Assembly: GCA_013153845.1 (NCBI GenBank) | Contig: JAADDS010000071.1 | Span: 1-32,053, forward strand | Source: Methanococci archaeon | Lineage (GTDB): Archaea > AGJL01 > Methanococci > Methanococcales > Methanocaldococcaceae | Length of the DNA stretch: 32,053 bases | Reading direction: 5' to 3' | Shown: piece after piece, positions 15,675 through 23,072 of the stretch | How the letters are laid out: each line of letters opens with the position of its first letter | Position numbering within the stretch: the stretch's first letter is position 1 | Notes under the pieces: model-generated | The model's input: the letters and a program-made list of their open reading frames with translations, nothing else | The model's database searches: none | What the model was told of the DNA's origin: nothing | Program-made: the position numbers and the translations under genes

Positions 15675-16880
15675 TTATATGTTGGATCTAAATTTGTTGA
15701 TGAGTTTGTTAGTTAGGTAGTATTTTCTTAAATTTTTTCTTGTTTCGAAGAATTCATCTACGATCTTTTTTATATTTTCCTTTCCGTTATGTTTTTGTGC
15801 AAGTTCTTTCATTTTTAGTGCATTCCTCTTATAAAGTTTTAAGTTTCTTATATCAAATATTGCCTCCTCTAATTTTTCAAGATTTTTGTAGGAGAGATGT
15901 ATTCCACATCCTAAATCGTTTACTTTCTTTGCGTTGTTTCCTTGTTCTGGATGATCTAAATCAGGAATCACAATTAACGGTTTTCCAAAAGATAAAGATT
16001 CCATTATTGTAGAATGTCCTCCGTGGGATACCACAAATTCAGCATTTTTAATGAGTTCCTTCATATCTGTTGTTATTGGAATTATCTCAACATTTTCATT
16101 TTTATATGTAGTTAAATGCAGGTCTCTTTTTAATCGCTTAGCCACATCATAACTTCCACAGACAAGTTTAACTTTCAAATCATTTTTTAGAGCAATATTT
16201 CCGAGTTTTTCTAATATCTTATACCTATATTCAAAACCACCGATAACACTGAGTATATAATCGTTATCAACGTTGCAATCTTCTTTATTATTTAGATTAT
16301 TATTACTTATACTATCATCAACGTCATATCGGATTAGTGGACCTATAAACTCCATATTTCTTATAATTTTTAAGTTATATTCACATATTGTATATGGAAG
16401 TGGAAAATCAGGAACGATAAATTTTTCACATCTTTCATTTATCATATTTAGGGCTTTCATCGTTGGATAAACAATTAAATCAGTTTTTAATTTGTATCGA
16501 GTATAGTTTTGATTGCTTATACACATAACTGGTTTTTTTAAAAGTTTTGCTGCAACAACAGTGCTATACTTACAATCAGAAATCACTAAATCGGGGTTGT
16601 ATTCTTTTATAATTTTTAACTCTTTTTTAACCGCTTTTTTAGGGCTATACTCTTTATTAAATATACTCGATTTTATATCAAACTTACCATCCTTTCCTTT
16701 AAGTTTAATCTCGGGAAATGTTTCAAAAACAGGATAGTTATATTTTGCAATAAAATCTTTACTTTTTCCGTATGCAATGTAAGCTATTTCATAATCATCT
16801 TTTAATGCCTCTCCAACCGCAATACATCGGGTTGTATGTCCAAAACCCTCCCCACATACAGAGATAAGTATCTTCTTCAT
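15675..16880 (-). CDS. Glycosyltransferase, MurG/UGT-like (GT-B fold)
   Basis: A two-domain GT-B enzyme of about 401 residues. The N-terminal glycine loop is [10 protein letters not shown]; the C-terminal donor-binding segment is [21 protein letters not shown] followed by [12 protein letters not shown], the pattern of enzymes that use nucleotide sugars. The acceptor is unknown; cell-surface or lipid glycosylation is possible. The start is uncertain. GGTGAG stands just before a double ATG (16883 and 16880), and I choose 16880, four bases past it. ATG 16901 would add seven residues but has no ribosome site. It lies between cofD and the coiled-coil membrane protein, all on one strand. Confidence 0.85.
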   Translation of the reverse strand: MKKILISVCGEGFGHTTRCIAVGEALKDDYEIAYIAYGKSKDFIAKYNYPVFETFPEIKLKGKDGKFDIKSSIFNKEYSPKKAVKKELKIIKEYNPDLVISDCKYSTVVAAKLLKKPVMCISNQNYTRYKLKTDLIVYPTMKALNMINERCEKFIVPDFPLPYTICEYNLKIIRNMEFIGPLIRYDVDDSISNNNLNNKEDCNVDNDYILSVIGGFEYRYKILEKLGNIALKNDLKVKLVCGSYDVAKRLKRDLHLTTYKNENVEIIPITTDMKELIKNAEFVVSHGGHSTIMESLSFGKPLIVIPDLDHPEQGNNAKKVNDLGCGIHLSYKNLEKLEEAIFDIRNLKLYKRNALKMKELAQKHNGKENIKKIVDEFFETRKNLRKYYLTNKLINKFRSNI

Positions 16881-16937
16881 CATCTCACCCGAGATCTCCA
16901 TTGTTATACTTGTTTTTTGTTTTTAATTTTTATTTTT

Positions 16938-18296
16938 TTATAATAACTTCTTACTTTCATCCGTAAGTGCTAATTTGTTTATTCTTCCTATCTTTTCTTT
17001 CCTTATAATTTTTCTATCCTCTAATTCTGAAACTATCCTTGATACCTTAGGTTTGCTCATCCCAGTCATCTCAACTATCTCTTTCTGTGTTATATGTCCA
17101 TACTTTTTTATCAGATCTATTATTATCTTTTCATCGTCCGTTAAAAAGTCCCACAAAACACCTTTTTTTTCTTCTACATATTTTTTAGCAATATTACTTA
17201 GATTGTTGATTTTTTCTTTAAGAGATAGGTTCTCTCTTGTTATATCCTCAATTTGTTTAGTTAGAGAGTTCATTTTTTCCTTATATGTTGAGTTTTCTTC
17301 TAATAATTTTTGGATTTTACTTTCATAGTCAACGATCTTTTCATTCAATATATTTATTATCTCATCCTTACTGAGTAGATTTTTATTTGCATTTGCAAGT
17401 TTTTCTTCAAGATCTTTTATCTTATCGTTTAATTTTTTAATCTCTTCTATTTTTTCATTTAATATCATTTCTTTTTCTTTAAGTTGATTTTCTTTTTCAT
17501 TTAAAGTATTTTTTAACACCGTTATTTCATCATTTAAATCGTCCAAGGTCTTTATTGTATTTTTCCGAAGCTTTCTTTCCCTTATAAACAATCCCGCAAA
17601 TATAACCGCCCCTATAACAACTGCTATTAGTAGATATTTCAAATTTTCATTAACAAGTGGGTGTTCTATAATGTTATGTGTAGGATAGGATATGAAGGTG
17701 TATTTCACTGTTACTGTAAAGGTTATCTCTTTATTTAAGGATAGATCCCATATGATTATCTGATGTTTTCCGTCTGTTGTTATTTTATATCCTGAAGGGG
17801 TGACGAGTAGATTTCCCTCTGGAGAAAGAATAACCGCCCCAGGTGGAAGAACGATCTTTATCTCTGCCTTGTTTGATGATATTGGAAAGCTCATTATCAG
17901 TTGTTTAATTCCGTTTTTAGTCCATATTGCATCTCTAACTATACAATTTATTGTTATATTTGTTGATTCCCCTTTTGATAATGGTTTATTAAACTCTATA
18001 TCAAGTTCTGTAACCCCTTCGTTGTATAGTGCACTGTATCCCTTAACACCGTTAGATGATGTTATTGTAAAATTTTTTATTGATTGAGGGATTGTATACG
18101 ATATTTCAGTAAGATTTCTGTCCTCGTTGTTGTATACTACAAAGTTTATTGTCTCATTTATCGTGTCATCAGGATTAACAATACACTCAATATTTAGATT
18201 CTTAATTACATAGGAGGAAGATGCGTTGATCGCTACAAACAATAACAATAAAAAAATAACCGCATCTTTTGGTTTGATGAATATCACCTTGACCAT
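16938..18296 (-). CDS. Membrane-anchored protein with outer domain, coiled coil and winged-helix DNA-binding end
   Basis: A 452-residue protein of unusual layout. A signal or anchor segment (about 12-27) leads to a beta-rich outside domain (30-205) with many N-x-S/T sites. A membrane helix follows (221-238), then about 120 residues of Leu/Lys/Glu heptads (250-375), and a winged helix-turn-helix (about 385-452; ITQKEIVEMTGMSKPKVSRIVSELEDRKII). The order suggests a one-protein signal path from outside to DNA, or tethering of DNA to the membrane. ATG 18296 is chosen over TTG 18320 because a TATA box at 18324-18337 predicts a start of transcription near 18305, downstream of the TTG. No ligand is known. 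Confidence 0.85.
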   Translation of the reverse strand: MVKVIFIKPKDAVIFLLLLFVAINASSSYVIKNLNIECIVNPDDTINETINFVVYNNEDRNLTEISYTIPQSIKNFTITSSNGVKGYSALYNEGVTELDIEFNKPLSKGESTNITINCIVRDAIWTKNGIKQLIMSFPISSNKAEIKIVLPPGAVILSPEGNLLVTPSGYKITTDGKHQIIIWDLSLNKEITFTVTVKYTFISYPTHNIIEHPLVNENLKYLLIAVVIGAVIFAGLFIRERKLRKNTIKTLDDLNDEITVLKNTLNEKENQLKEKEMILNEKIEEIKKLNDKIKDLEEKLANANKNLLSKDEIINILNEKIVDYESKIQKLLEENSTYKEKMNSLTKQIEDITRENLSLKEKINNLSNIAKKYVEEKKGVLWDFLTDDEKIIIDLIKKYGHITQKEIVEMTGMSKPKVSRIVSELEDRKIIRKEKIGRINKLALTDESKKLL

Positions 18297-18323
18297 AAAG
18301 TATTTGTATCTATATAACAACTG

Positions 18324-18337
18324 TTTTTATATAAAAA
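18324..18337 (-). promoter_or_regulatory. TATA box for the membrane winged-helix protein
   Basis: TTTTTATATAAAAA, nearly self-complementary. A start about 25 bases downstream on the minus strand would leave a leader of roughly ten bases before ATG 18296. The gap to secF (to 18545) is divergent and otherwise holds only A+T-rich sequence. Confidence 0.5.
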
Positions 18338-18545
18338 TTTATCTTAAAAGTTTTTCAAAAACATAACGTTAAAAATTTTAAAACATTAAAAACCATAAAA
18401 ACATTTAGTTGAGTAATTAAGAAATTAATGTCAAGTTGTGATTAACCAAATTTTAAAATTTAGAATCTCAAATTAAATAAAAATTAATAAATAAAAATTA
18501 AAATTAAATACCATTATAGCATGGAAAGAGTAAGAGGTCGGAACG

Positions 18546-19391
18546 ATGATAAAGGACTACCGAATATCAATAGCTATCCCCCTATGTCTTCTAATCCTTT
18601 CCATCGTATTGATTGGAGTTAATGGAATCCCCAAAAGTATAGACATAACAGGGGGAACGGAAATAACTATAAAAGTGAATAAAGACATTGATATTACTCC
18701 ACTAAAAGAAATGCTCGATGGAAAAGCAACAGTAAAAAAACTTAAATCAGCAGATGGTTATTACATTGTAGTTAGATGCAAAAACGAATATGTCGATTTT
18801 GTAAAACAGAAGATTATGGAGTTCTTCCATGTGGATAGTTTAAGTAAGTTAGATTACTCAGAAAAAACTATTGGAGCAACTTTAAGTAGGAAGTTTTTTG
18901 AGGAAGGATTTAAAGCCGTTGGGTTTGCATTTTTATTTATGGCTATTGTTGTCTACTTATATTTCAGAAGTCCAGTGCCAAGTGGAGCTATAATCCTCTC
19001 CGCTCTCTCAGATATAATAATGGCATTGGGAGGAATGAGTTTACTTAAAATAGAGCTCTCATCTGCGACTATTGCAGCACTTTTAATGGTTATCGGATAC
19101 AGCGTAGATTCAGACATTTTATTAACCACAAGAGTTTTAAAACGATTAACAAAGAGTTTTGATGAAACAGTAAAAGAGGCAATGAAGACAGGATTAACTA
19201 TGACTTTAACAACAATAACTGCAATGCTTATCTTACTGATTGTTGTGAAGTTATTCATCCCAGTAGCAGAGATACTGGCAAACATTGCTACGGTTTTAAT
19301 TTTAGCATTAGTTGCGGATATTCTAAATACTTGGCTATTAAACGCCGGAATATTGAAATATTATATAACAGAATATAAAAAGTCAAAATAA
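18546..19391 (+). CDS. secF: Protein-export membrane protein SecF
   Basis: SecF with SecD assists Sec-dependent export after translocation. The 281-residue protein has the first membrane segment (about 7-26), an external domain with the family motif DITGGTE, and five further membrane segments (125-275) including SALSDIIMALGG and the conserved VIGYSVDSDILL. The length fits archaeal SecF. ATG 18546 follows AGAGGTCGGAACG. In archaea secD normally follows secF directly. Here the next gene is a convergent regulator after 25 bases and no secD is in the window, so the pair is separated. Confidence 0.95.
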   Translation: MIKDYRISIAIPLCLLILSIVLIGVNGIPKSIDITGGTEITIKVNKDIDITPLKEMLDGKATVKKLKSADGYYIVVRCKNEYVDFVKQKIMEFFHVDSLSKLDYSEKTIGATLSRKFFEEGFKAVGFAFLFMAIVVYLYFRSPVPSGAIILSALSDIIMALGGMSLLKIELSSATIAALLMVIGYSVDSDILLTTRVLKRLTKSFDETVKEAMKTGLTMTLTTITAMLILLIVVKLFIPVAEILANIATVLILALVADILNTWLLNAGILKYYITEYKKSK

Positions 19392-19416
19392 GAGCAGTAA
19401 AAAACTGAATCAAATT

Positions 19417-20361
19417 TTAAAATGATTTTAACATGGACTTTATATGCTCTATCAATTCAAGAGCATCATCCATCTTTTTTAATTCATTTAAACTAATAAC
19501 TGGTAAATTTTTGTATTCTTTTTCTTTTTCTTCTAATATTAGGAGAGAATATCCATCCAACATTTTAGAAAGTTCTCTAACAAAAAGTGCCTTTCTCTTT
19601 ACTTCCTCACTACTTTTTTCCTCTATGTTGGTTAGCAAAATATTCATATCTTTTTCAGTATCTTTTTCTGCCACAGCATCAAACGGTGCTTTCTCAACAA
19701 CAAACGATTTAAAACCCAGATCATTTAAAAAATTTATTGCCTCTTTTTTAAAATCCTCTAAATTTTCTAATTTGTTCTCAACATCCTCGTCTTCAACGGG
19801 CTCAAACAGATCTATGCCCCTAACCAGTGGGACATCTAAAAATTCCTCTATTTTAATAGCTACATCTACTGATGGATTAGCCATCTGCGTTTCATATTTG
19901 TATATTGCCTTTCTTGAAACACCTGCAACCTCTGCAAGTTTTCCAACAGAAATACCCATCGATTCTCTAACCTCTTTTAATACGTTTCCATCTATCTTTA
20001 CAAAAAATCCTCCTCTATTTGCATAAACCATGGGCGGACTTCCCTCTAAATAATCCCTAAATGTCTCAAAGGTAACTGCCTTTATATTATATCGATCATA
20101 AACAACTCCGTGCTCCATTGGAGCATTTCTTGTTCTTATTCCTATTATTAGGGGAGTTCCATGAAGTATTTTGCTGATCTTTTTTAATTCTTTTGACTGA
20201 TCTTTACTTAAACTGTCTATATTTTTTAATATTTTTAAAATAAGTCGAATATCTTCCTTACTTGCAACCATATCAAAACAACTTCTTCCCAATGGTTTTG
20301 AAACGATGAACTTATGAGCCCTCAATAATTCTATACATTCAGATATTAATATTTCTCTCAT
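19417..20361 (-). CDS. Putative HTH-type transcriptional regulator (Cro/CI-type helix-turn-helix)
   Basis: A 314-residue archaeal regulator. An N-terminal domain (1-115) starts ISECIELLRAHKF and contains IGIRTRNAPMEHG. A lambda-repressor-like HTH follows at about 125-180 (KLAEVAGVSRKAIYKYE), and a C-terminal domain repeats features of the first (NFLNDLGFKSFVVEKAPFDAVA). This arrangement is a conserved archaeal family with unknown ligand. ATG 20361 is chosen because GGTGAT precedes it by five bases; GTG 20370 would put that site inside the gene. It is divergent from the HTH-ferredoxin gene and the fwd cluster, so it may control them; that is inference from position. Confidence 0.9.
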   Translation of the reverse strand: MREILISECIELLRAHKFIVSKPLGRSCFDMVASKEDIRLILKILKNIDSLSKDQSKELKKISKILHGTPLIIGIRTRNAPMEHGVVYDRYNIKAVTFETFRDYLEGSPPMVYANRGGFFVKIDGNVLKEVRESMGISVGKLAEVAGVSRKAIYKYETQMANPSVDVAIKIEEFLDVPLVRGIDLFEPVEDEDVENKLENLEDFKKEAINFLNDLGFKSFVVEKAPFDAVAEKDTEKDMNILLTNIEEKSSEEVKRKALFVRELSKMLDGYSLLILEEKEKEYKNLPVISLNELKKMDDALELIEHIKSMLKSF

Positions 20362-20558
20362 AACTATCACCGTGAATTCTTCTAATCTAAATCATCGTGA
20401 TATTTATTTTTTATGGTCAATGATATATTAATATAATTTACCAATATAAAGGTTATCTTCCAAAATAGGAACTTTTATTCCTACTTTCTGAACGTCATTA
20501 AAAAGTGAGCAATACTCACAACAATATATATTAGTTTCTACTTGGACTCTATGTATAC

Positions 20559-20570
20559 CATATATATAAC
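20559..20570 (+). promoter_or_regulatory. TATA box heading the HTH-ferredoxin/fwdF unit
   Basis: CATATATATAACAA, preceded by GTATACC, lies about 40 bases before ATG 20607. The divergent gap 20371-20606 also holds TATA-like boxes for the opposite gene near 20420-20440, so a regulator bound here could act on both sides. Confidence 0.5.
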
Positions 20571-20606
20571 AATTGAATAATAACATCAATAGTGTCATGT
20601 GAGACA

Positions 20607-21047
20607 ATGCCAGAGCATATTCTTTCAGGAATAAAGGCAATAGTTGCAATGAAACTAAGAAGAAAAGGAATGATTCAAAGAGAAATAGCAGAGATTATTA
20701 AAAGCGATAGGTCTATCGTTTCTCATTATCTTTCTGGAAGGTATCCAAAAAGAAAAATCCTAAATGTTGCAAAAACAATAGAAGATCTTCCCCCAAATTA
20801 CGGATCGAAGTTGATCCATTCGTTAACAGACGATAAAACTCTTGCCAAAAACTTAATAAAAGAACTTTATGAAGTAAAATTAACGTGGAATGACACATCT
20901 TGCATCGCTTGCGGTTCATGTCTTGTGTGTGTAGCACTCACACTGGATAATTTTAAGATAAAAATAGATGAAAATGCCTGCTATCTCTGCGGTTCATGCA
21001 CTCTTCAATGTCCAACTAACTCGCTAAAATTTGTTAAGGAGGAATAA
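20607..21047 (+). CDS. HTH-ferredoxin fusion, probable redox-responsive regulator of the fwd genes
   Basis: 146 residues joining a DNA-binding helix-turn-helix (about 10-55: GMIQREIAEIIKSDRSIVSHYLSGR) to an iron-sulfur part. The latter has CIACGSCLVC (a C-x2-C-x2-C-x2-C spacing, unlike a standard ferredoxin) and CYLCGSCTLQCP (standard 4Fe-4S). ATG 20607 is preferred to GTG 20592, which lies at the predicted transcription start. It ends three bases before fwdF, so the two are co-transcribed. A cluster-bearing DNA binder at the head of an oxygen-sensitive, ferredoxin-dependent enzyme operon suggests redox or iron sensing. That role is inference. Confidence 0.85.
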   Translation: MPEHILSGIKAIVAMKLRRKGMIQREIAEIIKSDRSIVSHYLSGRYPKRKILNVAKTIEDLPPNYGSKLIHSLTDDKTLAKNLIKELYEVKLTWNDTSCIACGSCLVCVALTLDNFKIKIDENACYLCGSCTLQCPTNSLKFVKEE

Positions 21048-21049
21048 CC

Positions 21050-22120
21050 ATGATCGAGCAAGTAAAAGAAACATTCGAAAACGGATTTAGAATATATAGA
21101 GATGGAAAGATAGAAACAAGAGAACTTTTATGGAATGATGAACCATGTGTTGGTTGTGGAATATGTGCAGATATATGTCCTGTTGAAGCAATAGCAATGG
21201 GTCCTCTTGGAGCTATTGCAAAAGGGGATATTATTGCCCCAAAATTAGATATTGATGAAGAAAAGTGTGTTTTGTGTGGAATGTGTGCATCAGCATGTCC
21301 TTTTAATGCAATGGATTTAAAAATAAATGGAAAATCAATAAAAGAAGATGAAAGATACCCAAAAATAAAAAGAGATATTAAAATTTCACAGGATAAGTGT
21401 GTCCTATGTGAGCAGTGTGAAATGGTTTGTCCACAATCAGCAATAGAAGTTGAAAGAACACTGGCTGAGAGAAGTAAGTTTGTTATTGGGGAAGTAAATA
21501 TAAACAAGGAGAAATGTGTTTTGTGTGGTATCTGTGCTGATTACTGTCCTGCTGATGCCATAGACCTAAAATACTGCTATCCAACACCATCAAACCCAAA
21601 ACCAATAACAGATATAGAGGTTAACTCAGATAAGTGTGTATACTGTAAAGTTTGTGAATTCGTCTGTCCGCACAATGCAATAGAGGTTATCTGCTACAAA
21701 TGTCCAATGATGAAAAGAATACCAAAAGCAGAGTTATATAAAGACATTAACGGAAAAACAGTTGTTGATAAGGATGCTTGCGTAACCTGCGGATGGTGTG
21801 CCTTTATCTGTCCAGCAGAAGCTATAGAAGTTGAAAAACCATTCAAAGGAGAAGTTATAATTGATGTTGATGCCTGCAACGCCTGTGGAGCTTGTGTAGC
21901 TATCTGCCCATGTGGTGCATTAGAATTCCCAATGCCAAAAGACAAGGCAGAAAAAGTGCCACGACTCATAATAAATCAAAATCTATGTGTTTTGTGTGGA
22001 GCTTGTAGCAAGGCATGTCCAATTAATGCAATAAAAGTTAAAAGAACTGAAATAAACTTTGAAAGAGAACCGGTAGCAATTGCATGGAAGGAAGCATTTA
22101 AAAAACTTATGAATCAATAA
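21050..22120 (+). CDS. fwdF: Formylmethanofuran dehydrogenase polyferredoxin subunit FwdF
   Basis: An electron-wire subunit of the complex that reduces CO2 to formylmethanofuran. I count eight C-x2-C-x2-C-x3-C-P motifs, spaced through residues 33-330, so eight 4Fe-4S clusters as known for FwdF. Motif seven is CNACGACVAICPCGA, with an extra Cys. An additional Cys pair, CYKCP, lies between motifs five and six. The length (356) is usual. ATG 21050 follows AAGGAGGAATAACC and is translationally close to the HTH-ferredoxin gene. It passes electrons between the tungsten/molybdenum site and partners such as heterodisulfide reductase. Confidence 0.97.
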   Translation: MIEQVKETFENGFRIYRDGKIETRELLWNDEPCVGCGICADICPVEAIAMGPLGAIAKGDIIAPKLDIDEEKCVLCGMCASACPFNAMDLKINGKSIKEDERYPKIKRDIKISQDKCVLCEQCEMVCPQSAIEVERTLAERSKFVIGEVNINKEKCVLCGICADYCPADAIDLKYCYPTPSNPKPITDIEVNSDKCVYCKVCEFVCPHNAIEVICYKCPMMKRIPKAELYKDINGKTVVDKDACVTCGWCAFICPAEAIEVEKPFKGEVIIDVDACNACGACVAICPCGALEFPMPKDKAEKVPRLIINQNLCVLCGACSKACPINAIKVKRTEINFEREPVAIAWKEAFKKLMNQ

Positions 22121-22192
22121 AAACTCAAATAATATAACCATTTAGACAAAAATTCAACAATACAAAAACACAATATCGACCATAATAATATG

Positions 22193-22203
22193 TGATATAT
22201 AAT
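22193..22203 (+). promoter_or_regulatory. TATA-like box before fwdG
   Basis: TGATATATAATC sits 33-43 bases before the fwdG ATG in a 115-base gap, which suggests an internal promoter so that fwdG onward can be expressed apart from fwdF. Another similar box, AAAATATAAAAA, stands at 22551-22562 before fwdD. Confidence 0.4.
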
Positions 22204-22235
22204 CAACACTACAATCAACATTAGAAGGTGAGGAA

Positions 22236-22484
22236 ATGAAAGCTTATGAATTGGTTGTTTATCGAGAAAAGTGCCACGGATGCGGTAATTGCGTAATAGC
22301 TTGCCCAGTGAACGCTAAAAATCCAGAAACATGGGGAGGTAAGGGTCCTTACAGTGATAATGTCGTTATTAGAGTAGAAAACGGAGCTGTTGCAATAGTT
22401 AACAAAGATCTTTGTGGTGGTTGTGGAGCGTGTATAGAAGCATGTCCAGTAGGGGCAATAGAACTCGTTTTTAAAAGAAAATAA
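22236..22484 (+). CDS. fwdG: Formylmethanofuran dehydrogenase ferredoxin subunit FwdG
   Basis: A small 82-residue subunit with two 4Fe-4S motifs: CHGCGNCVIACP (14-25) and CGGCGACIEACP (63-74). It links the catalytic subunit to the FwdF wire. The rest is the compact ferredoxin fold with an insert between the motifs (ETWGGKGPYSDNVVIR), as in other FwdG proteins. ATG 22236 follows GAAGGTGAGGAA. A second promoter-like box precedes it. Confidence 0.95.
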   Translation: MKAYELVVYREKCHGCGNCVIACPVNAKNPETWGGKGPYSDNVVIRVENGAVAIVNKDLCGGCGACIEACPVGAIELVFKRK

Positions 22485-22599
22485 TTAGCAAATAATAAAA
22501 ACTTAAAAAATTAATAAAAAACTAATAAAAAACATTGACAAAAAGGGATGAAAATATAAAAAGGGGTCATTTAACAATAAATCATAGTTCGGTGATAAG

Positions 22600-23001
22600 A
22601 TGAAGTTCTTTTTAAACACTGGAAGGACAATATGGCAAGGAGAAGCAATGGAGGCAGGAAAAAACTTGGATATGTATGTAAAGGCAGCAGGTGTTGTTTA
22701 TATCAATGAGGAAGATATGGAAAAATTAGGAGTTGAAGAAGGAGATAAAGTTAAAGTTAAGTCCGAATACGGAGAGGTTGTGGTTCATGTGAAAAAAGCA
22801 ACAGAAAGAATGCCTGAAGGGATGATATATATCCCGATGGGACCTTGGGCAAACTGTGTCGTTAAACCAGATACACACAGCACTGGAATGCCAACGTTTA
22901 AAGGTTATCCTGGATTTTATGTTGAAGTAGAGAAAACAGATGAAGAATTTTTAGATATGAAGACGTTAATGAGAAAGAAGTATATTGAAATAGAAGAATA
23001 A
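22600..23001 (+). CDS. fwdD: Formylmethanofuran dehydrogenase subunit FwdD (molybdopterin dinucleotide-binding)
   Basis: The 133-residue beta-barrel domain equals the C-terminal MPT-dinucleotide-binding domain of larger molybdo-enzymes, encoded separately from FwdB. Typical segments are LNTGRTIWQGEAMEAG, the barrel LGVEEGDKVKVKSEYGEVVVHV, and GPWANCVV with TGMPTFKG. It helps hold the tungsto- or molybdopterin cofactor with FwdB. ATG 22600 follows CGGTGATAAG. fwdB, its partner, is not in this window. Confidence 0.96.
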   Translation: MKFFLNTGRTIWQGEAMEAGKNLDMYVKAAGVVYINEEDMEKLGVEEGDKVKVKSEYGEVVVHVKKATERMPEGMIYIPMGPWANCVVKPDTHSTGMPTFKGYPGFYVEVEKTDEEFLDMKTLMRKKYIEIEE

Positions 23002-23054
23002 TTAAACAATTTCTATTAACAATAGTTTAAATTAAAAATTAAATTATTGTTTAA
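23002..23054. repeat. Nested inverted repeats between fwdD and fwdA
   Basis: TTAAACAAT at 23002-23010 is matched exactly in reverse by ATTGTTTAA at 23046-23054, and CTATT/AATAG (23013-23025) forms a small hairpin within. The gap is 71 bases. It could pause or process the transcript between the two genes. The sequence is A+T-rich, so the signal is weak. Confidence 0.35.
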
Positions 23055-23072
23055 AATTAAAACGGTGATAGG

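Noticed and set aside
19433-20026. A 197-codon plus-strand open frame rich in Ser and Phe
   Set aside because: It lies opposite the HTH regulator, has the Ser/Phe-rich composition of reversed Lys/Glu-rich coding, and has no ribosome site.
21034-21507. A minus-strand open frame of 157 codons opposite fwdF
   Set aside because: His/Ser/Ile-rich shadow of the eight Cys motifs; the plus-strand protein is certain.
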